Source: Roseobacter fucihabitans (lineage in GTDB: Bacteria; Pseudomonadota; Alphaproteobacteria; Rhodobacterales; Rhodobacteraceae). From it: a stretch of DNA of 64,000 bases. Below the pieces are notes generated by a model. The model did no database searches. It was not told the origin of the DNA and was given only the letters and a program-made list of their open reading frames with translations. How positions within the stretch are numbered: position 1 is the stretch's first letter; every line of letters starts with the position of its first letter. The position numbers were made by a program, and so were the translations under genes. The stretch is taken from positions 2,944,501-3,008,500 of the forward strand of contig NZ_CP143423.1 in assembly GCF_014337925.2 (NCBI RefSeq), read 5' to 3'. This document shows positions 53,242-62,015 of the stretch, one piece after another.

Positions 53242-54705
53242 GTGGTTCCTTACGATGCTCATTGGTTTCGATCTGCTCTGAATGCAATGCACGATATGGT
53301 GCTCATCAAAGGTCCTCGCTCACAGCTCCTCTGGGCGAATAAGGCCTTCCTTGACTACTACGGTATGTCTGAAGAGGAGTTGCGTAACATTATCGATGCT
53401 GATCACAGCGATCCTGATGACACACTGCAATATGTTATTGATGATCAAACCGTGTTCGATACAGCCAAAGATCTGGATATTACTCGGGAGAATGTAACGG
53501 ATGCTTCGGGTAACAGTCGTTTTTTTCATACGATTAAATCTCCAATATGCGAAGCCGAAGATGTTGTTCGATGTGTCGGTGTCAGCCGGATGTTGGAAGA
53601 CACCAAAATCAATAGCCGAAAAATTGACCACACTGATGCAAAGGCGTTCGTGGCGCCGCTAAAGTCGCTGACGTCAGGCTTCCCAAATCCCATGATCATG
53701 GTGGATGTCAAGAAGCGTATCATAAATTCGAGCCCGCTCTGGAACCAGTGTTTTGGTCACTTAAAACTTACGCCGAGTACTTTCTTCGAAGAGGTTTATG
53801 CATCGTTGAGCGAATTACACTCAGCAATTGATGATTGTTTGGAATTGCAAACCCACGCCGAGATCGCCGTCAGTCATAAAAACCCAGAAGGTTCTGAAAA
53901 GAAATATTCAGTTCAGATCAGCCCCTGGGAACACGGAGATGGCACATTGGGAGGGGTTACGATCGTCGCAACGGATATCTCGGCGCTGCATGACAAATCA
54001 GTTTCACTGGAGCGTGCAAATGAGGAGCTTATGCAGTTTTCGTATCGTGCTTCACATGATTTGAAAGGTCCATTGTCAACGGTTAAGGGACTTGCCAATT
54101 TTATTGTCGAAGACATCGCAAGTGGCGACCTCGAAGAAGCCAAAGAGAATGCGCGGCGAATTAACAGCACAATGCAGCGCCTGGAAGATACTGTGATAGC
54201 AATCCTTGAGCTTGCCCAAGCCGATTTGAAAGACGAAAATATCACAAGCATATCGCTATCACATTTGATGACCGACATCTGTGAGGATTTAGCCCTGCAA
54301 ATTTCAGAAAGCTCTGTCCAAATCGACTGTAACTTCGAGGTAGAAACGTTAACATGCCAACCCACGCGTCTGCGACAAATCATAGGAAACCTATTATCAA
54401 ACGCAATCAAGTATCGCGCGCCGCACAGAGAAGACAATAACGTGACAATTAGTTCGAGACGTTCCCAAAATGGTGTCGAGTTATGTGTGATGGATAATGG
54501 CCTGGGTTTGCCTGAGGGTTCGAAAGACAAGATTTTCGATCGCTTTACCCGCTTCCATTCTGGCTTTGAAGGCTCTGGTCTGGGCCTGGCAATCGTACAA
54601 AAGCATGTCGACGCGCTTGGGGCTCGAATTGGCGTTGAGGATTTGTCGCCAGGGACAGCTTTTCGGTTCATTATACCGCAGCCAAGATTGGAGGTGGTGT
54701 CATGA
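53242..54705 (+). CDS. PAS-domain sensor histidine kinase (phytochrome-kinase-like)
   Basis: The product is 487 residues from a GTG at 53242 with a perfect AGGAGG 6 bases upstream. An N-terminal PAS domain (MVLIKGPRSQLLWANKAFLD) and a second PAS-like stretch precede the HisKA domain with the phospho-His in FSYRASHDLKGPLSTVKGLA. The HATPase has IIGNLLSNAIKYRAP (N box), MDNGLGLPEG (G1) and GSGLGLAIVQKH (G2). It has no membrane helix, so it is cytosolic. It overlaps the next gene (ATGA), giving a two-component pair. Confidence 0.88.
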   Translation: MVPYDAHWFRSALNAMHDMVLIKGPRSQLLWANKAFLDYYGMSEEELRNIIDADHSDPDDTLQYVIDDQTVFDTAKDLDITRENVTDASGNSRFFHTIKSPICEAEDVVRCVGVSRMLEDTKINSRKIDHTDAKAFVAPLKSLTSGFPNPMIMVDVKKRIINSSPLWNQCFGHLKLTPSTFFEEVYASLSELHSAIDDCLELQTHAEIAVSHKNPEGSEKKYSVQISPWEHGDGTLGGVTIVATDISALHDKSVSLERANEELMQFSYRASHDLKGPLSTVKGLANFIVEDIASGDLEEAKENARRINSTMQRLEDTVIAILELAQADLKDENITSISLSHLMTDICEDLALQISESSVQIDCNFEVETLTCQPTRLRQIIGNLLSNAIKYRAPHREDNNVTISSRRSQNGVELCVMDNGLGLPEGSKDKIFDRFTRFHSGFEGSGLGLAIVQKHVDALGARIGVEDLSPGTAFRFIIPQPRLEVVS

Positions 54706-55121
54706 GCGTTTCCGTTCTGATCGTTGATGACAACGAAATGGATCGCTATCTTTTGCGGCGTAATCTTGCAAAGTGTTCCTTCGATATCGTGAGTTTTGAG
54801 GTCGCAGATGGTCAATTCGCAATAGAGTACTTTGAAGAACACAGCCGTCGCCGCCAACTGGAACCAGAAAGATATCCCCCCCTTGTCATATTTTTAGATG
54901 TAAACATGCCGCGTGTTGATGGGTTTGGGTTTCTAGAGAGATTCAGTGATATTCGCGCGGCAAACGAGTTGAAATCTACAGTGGTCGTTATGTTTACCTC
55001 CTCGCCCAGGCAGGAAGACAAAGACCGTTCACGACAGTGGAGTTTCGTTAGAGATTTCATTGTAAAAGGCGAATTTTCGCCTGACGATCTGGATCGAATT
55101 TTTTTAAATTTGGCTGCTTAG
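54702..55121 (+). CDS. single-domain response regulator (Rcp1-like)
   Basis: The 139-residue protein is one receiver domain. The acidic pocket is LIVDDNEMDRYLLRRNLAK, the phospho-Asp is in PLVIFLDVNMPRVDGFGFLE, the Thr/Ser switch is VVMFTSSPRQEDKDRSRQW and the Lys is in FIVKGEFSPDDL. The extended loop before the Asp (RRRQLEPERYPP) is typical of Rcp-type partners of phytochrome kinases. It has no output domain, so it acts by phosphotransfer or protein binding. Confidence 0.88.
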   Translation: MSVSVLIVDDNEMDRYLLRRNLAKCSFDIVSFEVADGQFAIEYFEEHSRRRQLEPERYPPLVIFLDVNMPRVDGFGFLERFSDIRAANELKSTVVVMFTSSPRQEDKDRSRQWSFVRDFIVKGEFSPDDLDRIFLNLAA

Positions 55122-55614
55122 CAGCAAAGCTGACTGTCTCAGGGCAGCCCAACGATTTGGTGCTGCTTGATTTTGCGCAGTAAAAAGTCAAATAAATCCC
55201 ACAGAATTAGGTGTTTATCGACGGCGTTGCACGGATCAAGTTTGAGGCGGATCGGTCCGTCCCATTGCCAATCGTTTCAGAAGACAAGCTCAAACGCGCG
55301 CCGGCGCCAGGCGTCGAACACAAATCTCAAAAGGGTCTCAACCGCCGTTCGGCTTGAAATTATGCTGCTGCAACATGACCTAGCAAAACGAACTGTCGCC
55401 GCAACTGCAAACCCAGTTTGTAGGCTATTTGGCGCTTCGCGGCGTTCTCAGCCATCCGCGGCATTTGCCCGTATGACCGTAATCTGTTGTTTTGACGCCG
55501 CTTGACCACCGTAGTTCCAAGTCATGGTCCACAAGTTACGTCCATGTCTCGCCTTCATCGCTACTCAGCCCTTTGTTCTGCTTGAAGCCCTAAATACATC
55601 TACGGGCGGCAAGA
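55122..55614. other. decayed stretch without a recognised gene
   Basis: This 493-bp stretch follows the response regulator. A short plus-strand frame (VFIDGVARIKFEADRSVPLP and on to about 55353) looks protein-like but has no start or known family. The rest holds stop codons in all frames. It lies at the left edge of the island that includes the serine recombinase stub. Confidence 0.4.
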
Positions 55615-55770
55615 TCGGCTCCGCGCCGCAAAGACCTTGGCAACGACTTCGCCTTGCGCGGCTTTGTCACCTGTGGGTGTTGCGACACGCCGCTGCGGTC
55701 GTGTTATTCGACCAGCAACAGCGGCAAGCGCTACGCTTATTATCTCTGCCAGACCAAAGACTGTGACGCC
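55615..55770 (+). pseudogene. large serine recombinase zinc-ribbon fragment
   Basis: The frame reads RRKDLGNDFALRGFVTCGCC then DTPLRSCYSTSNSGKRYAYY and LCQTKDCDAYA. The C-x-x-C ... C-x-x-x-x-C layout with L-R-G-F-V-T-C-G is the zinc beta ribbon of site-specific serine recombinases. The catalytic resolvase domain is not present on either side. It marks the former presence of a phage or island integrase here. Confidence 0.7.
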
Positions 55771-55786
55771 TACGCCTCATCACTAC

Positions 55787-56860
55787 CTATTTCAGCGGAA
55801 CAATAGGTGGCATCGGAGCCTTACAATATCCAAACGGGGCTTTCTCATCGAGACGCGTGTATGAAAACCAGCCAACGATGGACTTCGATACCTCAGAAGC
55901 TGTCTTGACCAAGGCTTTTAAGATGTCTCGGATCAAAGCAAGATAAGCCTTGTCGTCGGTGGCATGGGCGGCCAGCGCTGGCTTGCTTCCCTCAACAGTT
56001 CCGATGATATCATAAGCCAGCGAATGAAAAGTTCTGGCCTCCAACGGCTCACCGCACTTTTCTTCAATCCGCTCACTCATCTCTTTGGCGGCGGCACTGG
56101 CAAATGCTAAAAGCAGTACTTCTTCTGGTTTGCGCGCGCCCGACTTCAGTAAATAACCTGCTTTGGCGGTGATAACGCTGGTTTTCCCTGAGCCAGCCCC
56201 TGCTAAGATCAGTGTTGCGTCTTCATCAGCAACGATTGATTTACGCTGCTCTGGCGTTAATGGGTTGCTTTCGAAAGTATCAAAGAAGTCGCTCCACTCA
56301 ACAAGCTGACGTTCCTCAAAAGCTGCAATTGCTTGCTGCCTATCGTGTTGAGCGTTTTGAACAAACGTCTGAATTTTTCCAATTTGATCCCGCTGAACAT
56401 CCCCGAGCGCTTGCTGTGGAAGCTTTGATAGAAGGCTTTGGTCAAGGCCACGCGCACGTTCCACTATTGGTGACACGACGCACGCCGCAGGATAAGTTGC
56501 TGGGTCCGAAAGCTGTGCAATTTCCAAAAGCAATGTGTCAATGGCTGCGCGACTTCGCTCAAAATCTGCTTGGTTGATCGCTTCCCAGTCCAAACGAATT
56601 TTGTCCGAGAATACTAAAGCTTCTTTTTGCCGAACGCCTTTGAGCAATTGAACAGGTTGTTCGTCCAATTGGAGCCTCAGCGAAGCGCCCCAAAATCCAC
56701 TCTCAACAATCGGACTTGCTGAAAGCTCTCTCAGCCCAGCAGTCACCGCATACCCAGCTTGGACGACGATCTCATTTCCATCGTACCCTATGTATCTAGG
56801 GTATTTCCCGAAGGGGTTGAGAAGGAAACCAACCAACGGTTTTGGCTTTAAGCGCTTCAA
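55787..56860 (-). pseudogene. UvrD/Rep-type (helicase IV-like) helicase, C-terminus missing
   Basis: The 357-residue frame has an N-terminal helicase-IV-like region (FGKYPRYIGYDGNEIVVQAG), then LTPEQRKSIVADEDATLILA and GAGSGKTSVITAKAGYLLKS (Q motif and Walker A), then motif Ia (LLLAFASAAAKEMSERIEEK) and TFHSLAYDIIGTVEG. The sequence ends before motifs II to VI, so it cannot hydrolyse ATP. It is cut beside the serine recombinase remnant. A helicase of this class could have been part of a defence or repair module. Confidence 0.75.
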
Positions 56861-57144
56861 AATTCTGGAACTTTCAAATCAATAGAAGAGAAGATCTATG
56901 GTTTGAGGGTATCGCGCATTACGATGACCTAAAAGTCTAAATCAAGCATCTGAGGGTAAGCTTGATCTGGTCATACGGACGGTAAGAATGGCCGCTGGGT
57001 GCGTTATGGGTGCCCAAAGTGGTGCGCTAGGGTGAACTCGTTTGGTTTGCTTTGAAACTGATTGAAGACCACATAGTATTGAAGCTAAACACTTTTTGCG
57101 TCGGCTTGAACCAGCCTGCTAGAGTTTGAATGGGAACCTAGGAA

Positions 57145-57191
57145 AACTGAAAATCCTCGTGTCGGTGGTTCGATTCCGCCCCCGGGCACCA
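57145..57191 (+). other. 3' half of tRNA-Phe (attachment-site remnant)
   Basis: AACTGAAAATCC resembles the tRNA-Phe anticodon loop and stem with anticodon GAA. It is followed by a variable loop (TCGTGTC), the T arm GGTGG-TTCGATT-CCGCC, then CCCGGGC, A and CCA. The 5' half with acceptor GCCCGGG, D arm and matching anticodon stem is not present upstream, so the gene is incomplete. Islands often integrate at the 3' end of tRNA-Phe and leave such copies. Confidence 0.75.
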
Positions 57192-57320
57192 TTTAAATTA
57201 TTGATAAATATAGATAATTGGGGTTGCTTTAGTGGCCGCGGTATTCGTTATATCTCGCTTGGGTGCCGTATGGGTGCCAAATGCCATGATATGAGCTGCA
57301 TATCGTTTATGCAATTGGCT

Positions 57321-57386
57321 GAACGCTGGTGTGTCTGTGGCGTTCGTTCTATCCTAAGGTGATTTCAGGAAATTGATACCCTTAGG
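57321..57386 (+). ncRNA. candidate structured leader or ncRNA upstream of the RT pair
   Basis: Two clear stem-loops lie in the 203-bp space before the first RT gene. GAACGC (57321-57326) pairs with GCGTTC (57340-57345) around a GT-rich loop, and CCTAAGG (57353-57359) pairs with CCTTAGG (57380-57386), nine bases before the ATG at 57395. Two-gene RT defence systems of this type use a non-coding RNA, so this region is the natural place to look. Transcription and processing are not shown by the sequence. Confidence 0.4.
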
Positions 57387-57394
57387 TTCCGCAT

Positions 57395-58627
57395 ATGTAC
57401 GACCCCACTTTTAGCACTGCGTCGCTAGCCCGACACCTGACGAAAAACGATTTCTTAAAACAACCTGCGCTTATGGGCGACCCATACAAAGCAGCTGTTA
57501 TCACTAGTGCAGTCCACACAGCACGAAATGGCTTTCCTTCTCTACCATTGACGCCGAACGATTTGGCTGGTCGGAGAATTTATCGAGTCAATGACTTAGC
57601 GTCCGATTTAGTGCTTAGGAAAGCGGCGCAAAACATTAGAAGGATCACTGGAGCCAAGCAAAGCAGTCGAATGGAAATCGTCCGTCGATTAAAGTTGTTC
57701 TGCGAAGAAGGTATGCCGTTTACCATTGCAAAGACGGACATAAAGAACTTTTACCCATCCATTGATCAAGATGTCCTATCTGGTCACCTCAAAAGAAGAT
57801 TGGTCACCGCGCCTAGCACTCGAGCTGTACTTGGATCGTTGATTAACCATTGCAAAAGTAACTCTCTTTCGGGTCTTCCTCCTGGCTTGGCAATCAGCGC
57901 AGAACTAAGCGAATTTTACATGCAAGATTTTGACCGCAACATGCGAGAAACCTTGGGAGCCCATTATTTCGCGCGCTACGTCGATGATATCATTTTGATT
58001 TTGCCAGAGCTTGATAGCGCAAGGAAATTAAAAAAGAAAATCGAGAATGCGCTGCCTAATGGTCTTGGGCTCAACTTCACGAAGTCGAAGATCTTTGTAT
58101 TTGGAGGGGCCAAGGCTAACACCCCTTCCGCAGAACACAGCTTCGACTACCTCGGCTTCCGATTTACCATCTATCAAACCAATAAAAGGAGACCGTGCTT
58201 TAGGGTTGTGGAACTAGATATTGCTGCATCAAAAGTGAAGAAAAACAAGACAAGAGTTGTGAAGTCGTTTTTGCAGTATCTGTCGGATGGAAATTTCGAA
58301 GACCTGCGCGACCGTGTTCGCATTCTAACTTCTGGCTACCAGTTCTTTGATGAACGGCAACAAAAGAAACGAAGTGCTGGACTACAGCATACATACAGCC
58401 TCATCGACAGCGGTGCTCCCGCCTTGGCTGAACTCGATAAGTTCTTCGAGGGTATGGTTTTATGTAGCTCAGGGCCAATTGGAGGTAGACTTGCACTTTC
58501 GTTAAGCAACCGCGAAAAGAAGGAACTCCTAAAGCATTCTTTTTTCACGGGCGTGGCCAATCGAGTTCACTTCAGGTTCAGCGCTGATCGATTAGCGCAT
58601 CTCATGGAGTGCTGGAAGTATGCCTAG
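57395..58627 (+). CDS. drt3a: reverse transcriptase, first of a two-RT defence pair (Drt3a/UG3-like)
   Basis: The 410-residue protein has RT motifs in order. IAKTDIKNFYPSIDQDVL is motif A, SLSGLPPGLAISAELSEFYM is motif B, HYFARYVDDIILILPELDSA is motif C with catalytic YVDD, and LNFTKSKIFVFGG is motif D. The C-terminal ~150 residues lack a group II maturase X domain, and no intron or retron msr/msd is next to it. Its last codons overlap the next RT start, and the size fits the first RT of the DRT3 anti-phage system (UG3 plus UG8). The assignment is by architecture. The ATG at 57395 has a weak ribosome site beneath a hairpin. Confidence 0.75.
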   Translation: MYDPTFSTASLARHLTKNDFLKQPALMGDPYKAAVITSAVHTARNGFPSLPLTPNDLAGRRIYRVNDLASDLVLRKAAQNIRRITGAKQSSRMEIVRRLKLFCEEGMPFTIAKTDIKNFYPSIDQDVLSGHLKRRLVTAPSTRAVLGSLINHCKSNSLSGLPPGLAISAELSEFYMQDFDRNMRETLGAHYFARYVDDIILILPELDSARKLKKKIENALPNGLGLNFTKSKIFVFGGAKANTPSAEHSFDYLGFRFTIYQTNKRRPCFRVVELDIAASKVKKNKTRVVKSFLQYLSDGNFEDLRDRVRILTSGYQFFDERQQKKRSAGLQHTYSLIDSGAPALAELDKFFEGMVLCSSGPIGGRLALSLSNREKKELLKHSFFTGVANRVHFRFSADRLAHLMECWKYA

Positions 58628-60102
58628 TAAACATAGGTTTAGAGTCAAACTGAGCAGGGCAGACAAGTGGCGCGTTGTCCTGACCGACACCTCACCTTTC
58701 GAGGTGCCAATAATCATCAGCAACGATGGGTTTTACAAAAATTTATATGGGCTGGCTGGCAAATCGGCACACTTTAAAAAGCTAATCAAAACCCTTGTGC
58801 TAGAAGATGATGGCAAGAGTTTCTCCGTCCCCTTGAGATACAGAATTGTCAAAGATTCACGCAGTGTAAGAACATTGAGTTTGCTTCACCCTAACGGGCA
58901 AGTGGTGTTGGCTTCATTCTACGAAAAATATGAAGAACTGATCTGCGAATACGCTTCCCGCAGCCCGTTCTCAATTCGTGCGCCGGAAAAAATCGGTGGA
59001 TCGTTTTTTGTTCCATCGCCACTGCAGGGCAAGAACCAATACAAGAACGCTACCGTTGACACCACGGAACTCGACAAACTGGTTAGAAATCCGGCTAGCT
59101 ACTTTGCCTATTCTGGATTCAGCCGTCTGCACCAGTTCTTTGCCTCGGACGACCACATTCGGCTGGAAAAGAAGTTTCGGTACCAGCTATCGCTAGATAT
59201 CAGCAAATGCTTTGACAGCATTTACACCCACTCCATGGCTTGGGCAACAAAGAGCAAGGAGGAAGCTAAGGAGAGCATCTTTCCGCTGAATTTTGGGAAC
59301 CAATTTGACAAGGTGATGCAAAGACTAAACCACAACGAAACGAGTGGGATTTGCATCGGTCCAGAGGCTAGTCGCATTTTTGCGGAAATCATATTGGCGA
59401 AGGTAGACCAAAATGCCCGCCGAAGTCTTGAGAGGCGCGTTCCGGCCATTCGTTACGGCGTGGAGTATGAGTGCATGCGCTATGTCGATAATTATTATGT
59501 GTTTTCTAACAGCGCCGAAGTTGCTGAGCAGGTCGAGCACGAACTATCACTTGCACTGCGCGAATACAATTTGCACCTGAACGTCGGAAAGCGAGAGTTT
59601 GAAAAACGCCCGTTCTATTCAAAAAAATCTTTGGTGATCGACGAGATCAACAATTCTCTACGATCCCATTGGGCACAGTTGTTCGAGACAATACATCTGC
59701 CTTCAAGTGGCAAGAAAACGGTAATACCAAAGTTCATCTATCGCTATCGCGCTCTATTCGGAAAACTCACTAGAGAGGTTAAGGCCGCGTGTTATGCATC
59801 AGAATTGGGCTACGATGCGGTTGCAAACTACGTCATTGGCGCAATCCGACGGAAAGTCATAGATATTGCTGATGACTACGCTGAACTGAGCGCAATTGAG
59901 GAAAGCCCGGTAGTCGAACGGGATTATCGTCAGATGTTCTTTTTCCTGCTGGATGTTGGTTTCTACTTTTTTACGTTGCACCCCACCGTGGCGTCCTCAC
60001 TCGGTTTGTCGCACGCTCTCGTACGCGCGGCCCAACATATGGTCTTGCCACGTTTTAGTTCCGGTCTCTTTCGAGCAATGTTTGCTATGAAGGAGATAGA
60101 GA

Positions 60103-60378
60103 ATGGCACCGAGATACACAGACGAGTTTCGTCTTGATGCAGTACGCATCGCAACGACCAGTGGGCTGACACGACCGCAAGCGGCAGCGGATTTAGGAGT
60201 TGGGCTTTCGACGTTGAACAAGTGGGTTCAAAAGCATCAGCATGACAACCTGATGTCGGGTCCTCACGAGGATGTCGAGAAAGAGAACGAACGCCTTCGC
60301 AAGGAAGTTCGGTTGCTTCGCGAGGAGAGGGAAGTGTTAAAAAAAGCGGCAATCTTCTTTGCAGGCCAAAGTCGGTGA
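60103..60378 (+). CDS. IS3-family transposase OrfA
   Basis: The 91-residue protein has the HTH (RIATTSGLTRPQAAADLGVG then LSTLNKWVQKHQHD) and a leucine-zipper-like coiled coil (KENERLRKEVRLLREEREVL). AAGGAG lies upstream of the ATG. A run of seven A at 60339-60345 in register A-AAA-AAA is a classic -1 frameshift site. OrfB is open in the -1 frame from that run, so an OrfAB fusion can be made. Confidence 0.9.
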   Translation: MAPRYTDEFRLDAVRIATTSGLTRPQAAADLGVGLSTLNKWVQKHQHDNLMSGPHEDVEKENERLRKEVRLLREEREVLKKAAIFFAGQSR

Positions 60379-61232
60379 GGTTCGCCTTTATCGACGCCTG
60401 GAAAGAAGAATGGCCTGTCGAATTTCTTTGCCGCGTCATGCAGGTTACGTCGCGAGGATTTCGCGCGTGGCGAAGCCGCCCGATGAGCCAGCGACAGCGC
60501 GACGATATGGTGATCCTGGCGCATATCCGCGAACAGCACCGCTTAAGCCTGCAAAGCTATGGCGGGCCTCGCATGACCGAAGAACTGCAAGAACTGGGTC
60601 TGCAAGTTGGGCACCGGCGCGTGGGCCGCTTAATGCGGGAGAATAGCATCAAAATCATCAGGACCCAGAAATACAAGGTTACGACCGACAGCAATCATGC
60701 GTTTAACATCGCCCCTAACTTGCTGGGCCAGGACTTCTTTGCAGATGGTCCAAACCAAAAGTGGGCCGATGACATTTCCTACATCTGGACCAGTGAGGGC
60801 TGGTTGTATCTGGCAGTGATCCTTGATTTGTATTCCCGTCGTGTCATCGGTTGGGCGGTTAGCAATCGTATGAAGCGGGATCTGGCGATCCGAGCATTGG
60901 ATATGGCTGTGGCACTGCGGCAACCGCCGAAGGGCTGCATGCATCATACGGATCGCGGGTCGCAATATTGTTCAGGCGACTATCAGAAACGGCTGTCTAA
61001 ACACGGCTTCCAAGTTTCGATGAGCGGTAAGGGAAACTGCTACGACAATTCCATGGTTGAAACGTTCTTCAAATCACTCAAGGCAGAGCTGATTTGGCGC
61101 AACCGCTGGGAAACCAGGCGTAAAGCCGAAGGGGCGATTTTCCAGTATATCAATGGGTTCTACAATCCACGACGGCGGCACTCGTCATTAGGTGGCAAAA
61201 GCCCCTTGGCCTTCGAACGAAAGGCTGCCTAA
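60375..61232 (+). CDS. IS3-family transposase OrfB (integrase domain)
   Basis: The 285-residue frame contains the DDE catalytic triad: QKWADDISYIWTSEGWLYLA, GCMHHTDRGSQYCSGDYQKR and NCYDNSMVETFFKSLKAELI. HRRVGRLMRENSIKIIRTQK is the HTH-21 part. It is complete and reads from a GTG overlapping the orfA stop, or as OrfAB by frameshift. It ends 38 bp before the right terminal repeat. The element therefore looks mobile. Confidence 0.9.
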   Translation: MRFAFIDAWKEEWPVEFLCRVMQVTSRGFRAWRSRPMSQRQRDDMVILAHIREQHRLSLQSYGGPRMTEELQELGLQVGHRRVGRLMRENSIKIIRTQKYKVTTDSNHAFNIAPNLLGQDFFADGPNQKWADDISYIWTSEGWLYLAVILDLYSRRVIGWAVSNRMKRDLAIRALDMAVALRQPPKGCMHHTDRGSQYCSGDYQKRLSKHGFQVSMSGKGNCYDNSMVETFFKSLKAELIWRNRWETRRKAEGAIFQYINGFYNPRRRHSSLGGKSPLAFERKAA

Positions 61233-62015
61233 ATGAGTTGAGAGACCGGAACGCAACCGCGACAAGACCAATCTGCAGAAGCATGACCCTGAGGGGCATG
61301 ATATTCTTAAAGAGGCCTCGCTTCGTTGGGCATCACAATTGGCCAGAGCTCCCAGCTTTGAAGGTCTGTTTTCAAAGGGCTCAGTTGTGCCGATTGAAAT
61401 CCTGAACATTTTAGTAAGTCTGCAGCAATTTGGCGGTGACGGCCAGCTGGAGCATGAGTTGATTGCATTAACCAAACTGGACGAGCAGAGCCGTGGATAT
61501 TTTGAACTTGTCGTAAAGCTATTTATCTACGGAAACCGTTCCGACTTCGATCAGCACAGATCCGAAATTTGGAAAACCATTTGTGAACGGGTCAAATCAG
61601 AGAAACATCTGGCAAGAGATTCAGAATCCGTACATTTATTCCTTGATGCGCTTGCTTGCCCGCACATTGAAAATGCCAAGCGAGCTGAACTGCTCCGAGA
61701 TGTTTGGAAATCGATTTCTCCCAGTATGGGTGCAATCAGCAAGTGTGAAGCCGAGGCAACAGTCGCTGAGATACAACAACAATACTGGTTTGTTCGTTGG
61801 GATGGTGTCGATCTCTTGAACATGATTGAAAAGAAAGAGTTGAGCAGCGTCTATGCTTAAGGTATTGATAGCTGAGGTTATCAGCCACGTTTTACCGCGA
61901 CTTGTTACGGTACAGACTTGTTGATCAAACTGCGTGGATCGTACAATCCGCGAAAGAGGTTGGCTTGAGCAGCAATGCACACACTTACGTTGGCTGGTAC
62001 CCTTGTTCTTATCAA

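Larger units (their letters stand above)
60040..61270 (+). mobile_element. intact IS3-family element inside drt3b
   Basis: Imperfect terminal repeats begin TGGTCTTGCC on the left and, read inward from the right, TGGTCTTGTC; the block TTCCGGTCTCT is shared within both. The 1231-bp element carries orfA and orfB and is flanked by ATA on the left and ATC on the right, a 3-bp duplication with one mismatch. Insertion direction is the same as the target gene. Confidence 0.85.
58620..61860 (+). pseudogene. drt3b: second reverse transcriptase (Drt3b/UG8-like), split by IS3
   Basis: Codons 1-473 (58620-60038) and the region 61274-61860 rejoin in frame when 60040-61270 and a 3-bp duplication are removed. 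This restores one protein of about 668 residues. RT motifs are YQLSLDISKCFDSIYTHSMA (A), TSGICIGPEASRIFAEIILA (B) and YECMRYVDNYYVFSNSAEVA (C). Motif C reads YVDN, not YxDD. The C-terminal part (ARAPSFEGLFSKGS to the end) is helical, as in Abi-like RTs. As it stands the frame ends inside IS3 at 60137 after ~33 foreign residues. The gene overlaps drt3a. Confidence 0.75.

Noticed and set aside
57116-57191. Complete tRNA-Phe gene
   Set aside because: The 3' half is perfect from the anticodon loop on, but the preceding 36 bases do not supply the acceptor, D arm or 5' anticodon stem.
57395-60137. Retron or group II intron
   Set aside because: Two RT genes overlap, there is no msr/msd inverted pair, no maturase X domain and no domain V-like structure at the ends.
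60359-60646. Third-frame ORF inside the IS3 element
   Set aside because: It overlaps orfA and orfB, which carry all family motifs, so it is a shadow frame.
61339-61860. Independent 173-codon gene after the IS3 element
   Set aside because: Its frame continues upstream to the IS end and rejoins the RT frame exactly when the IS is removed, so it is the 3' part of the interrupted RT gene.
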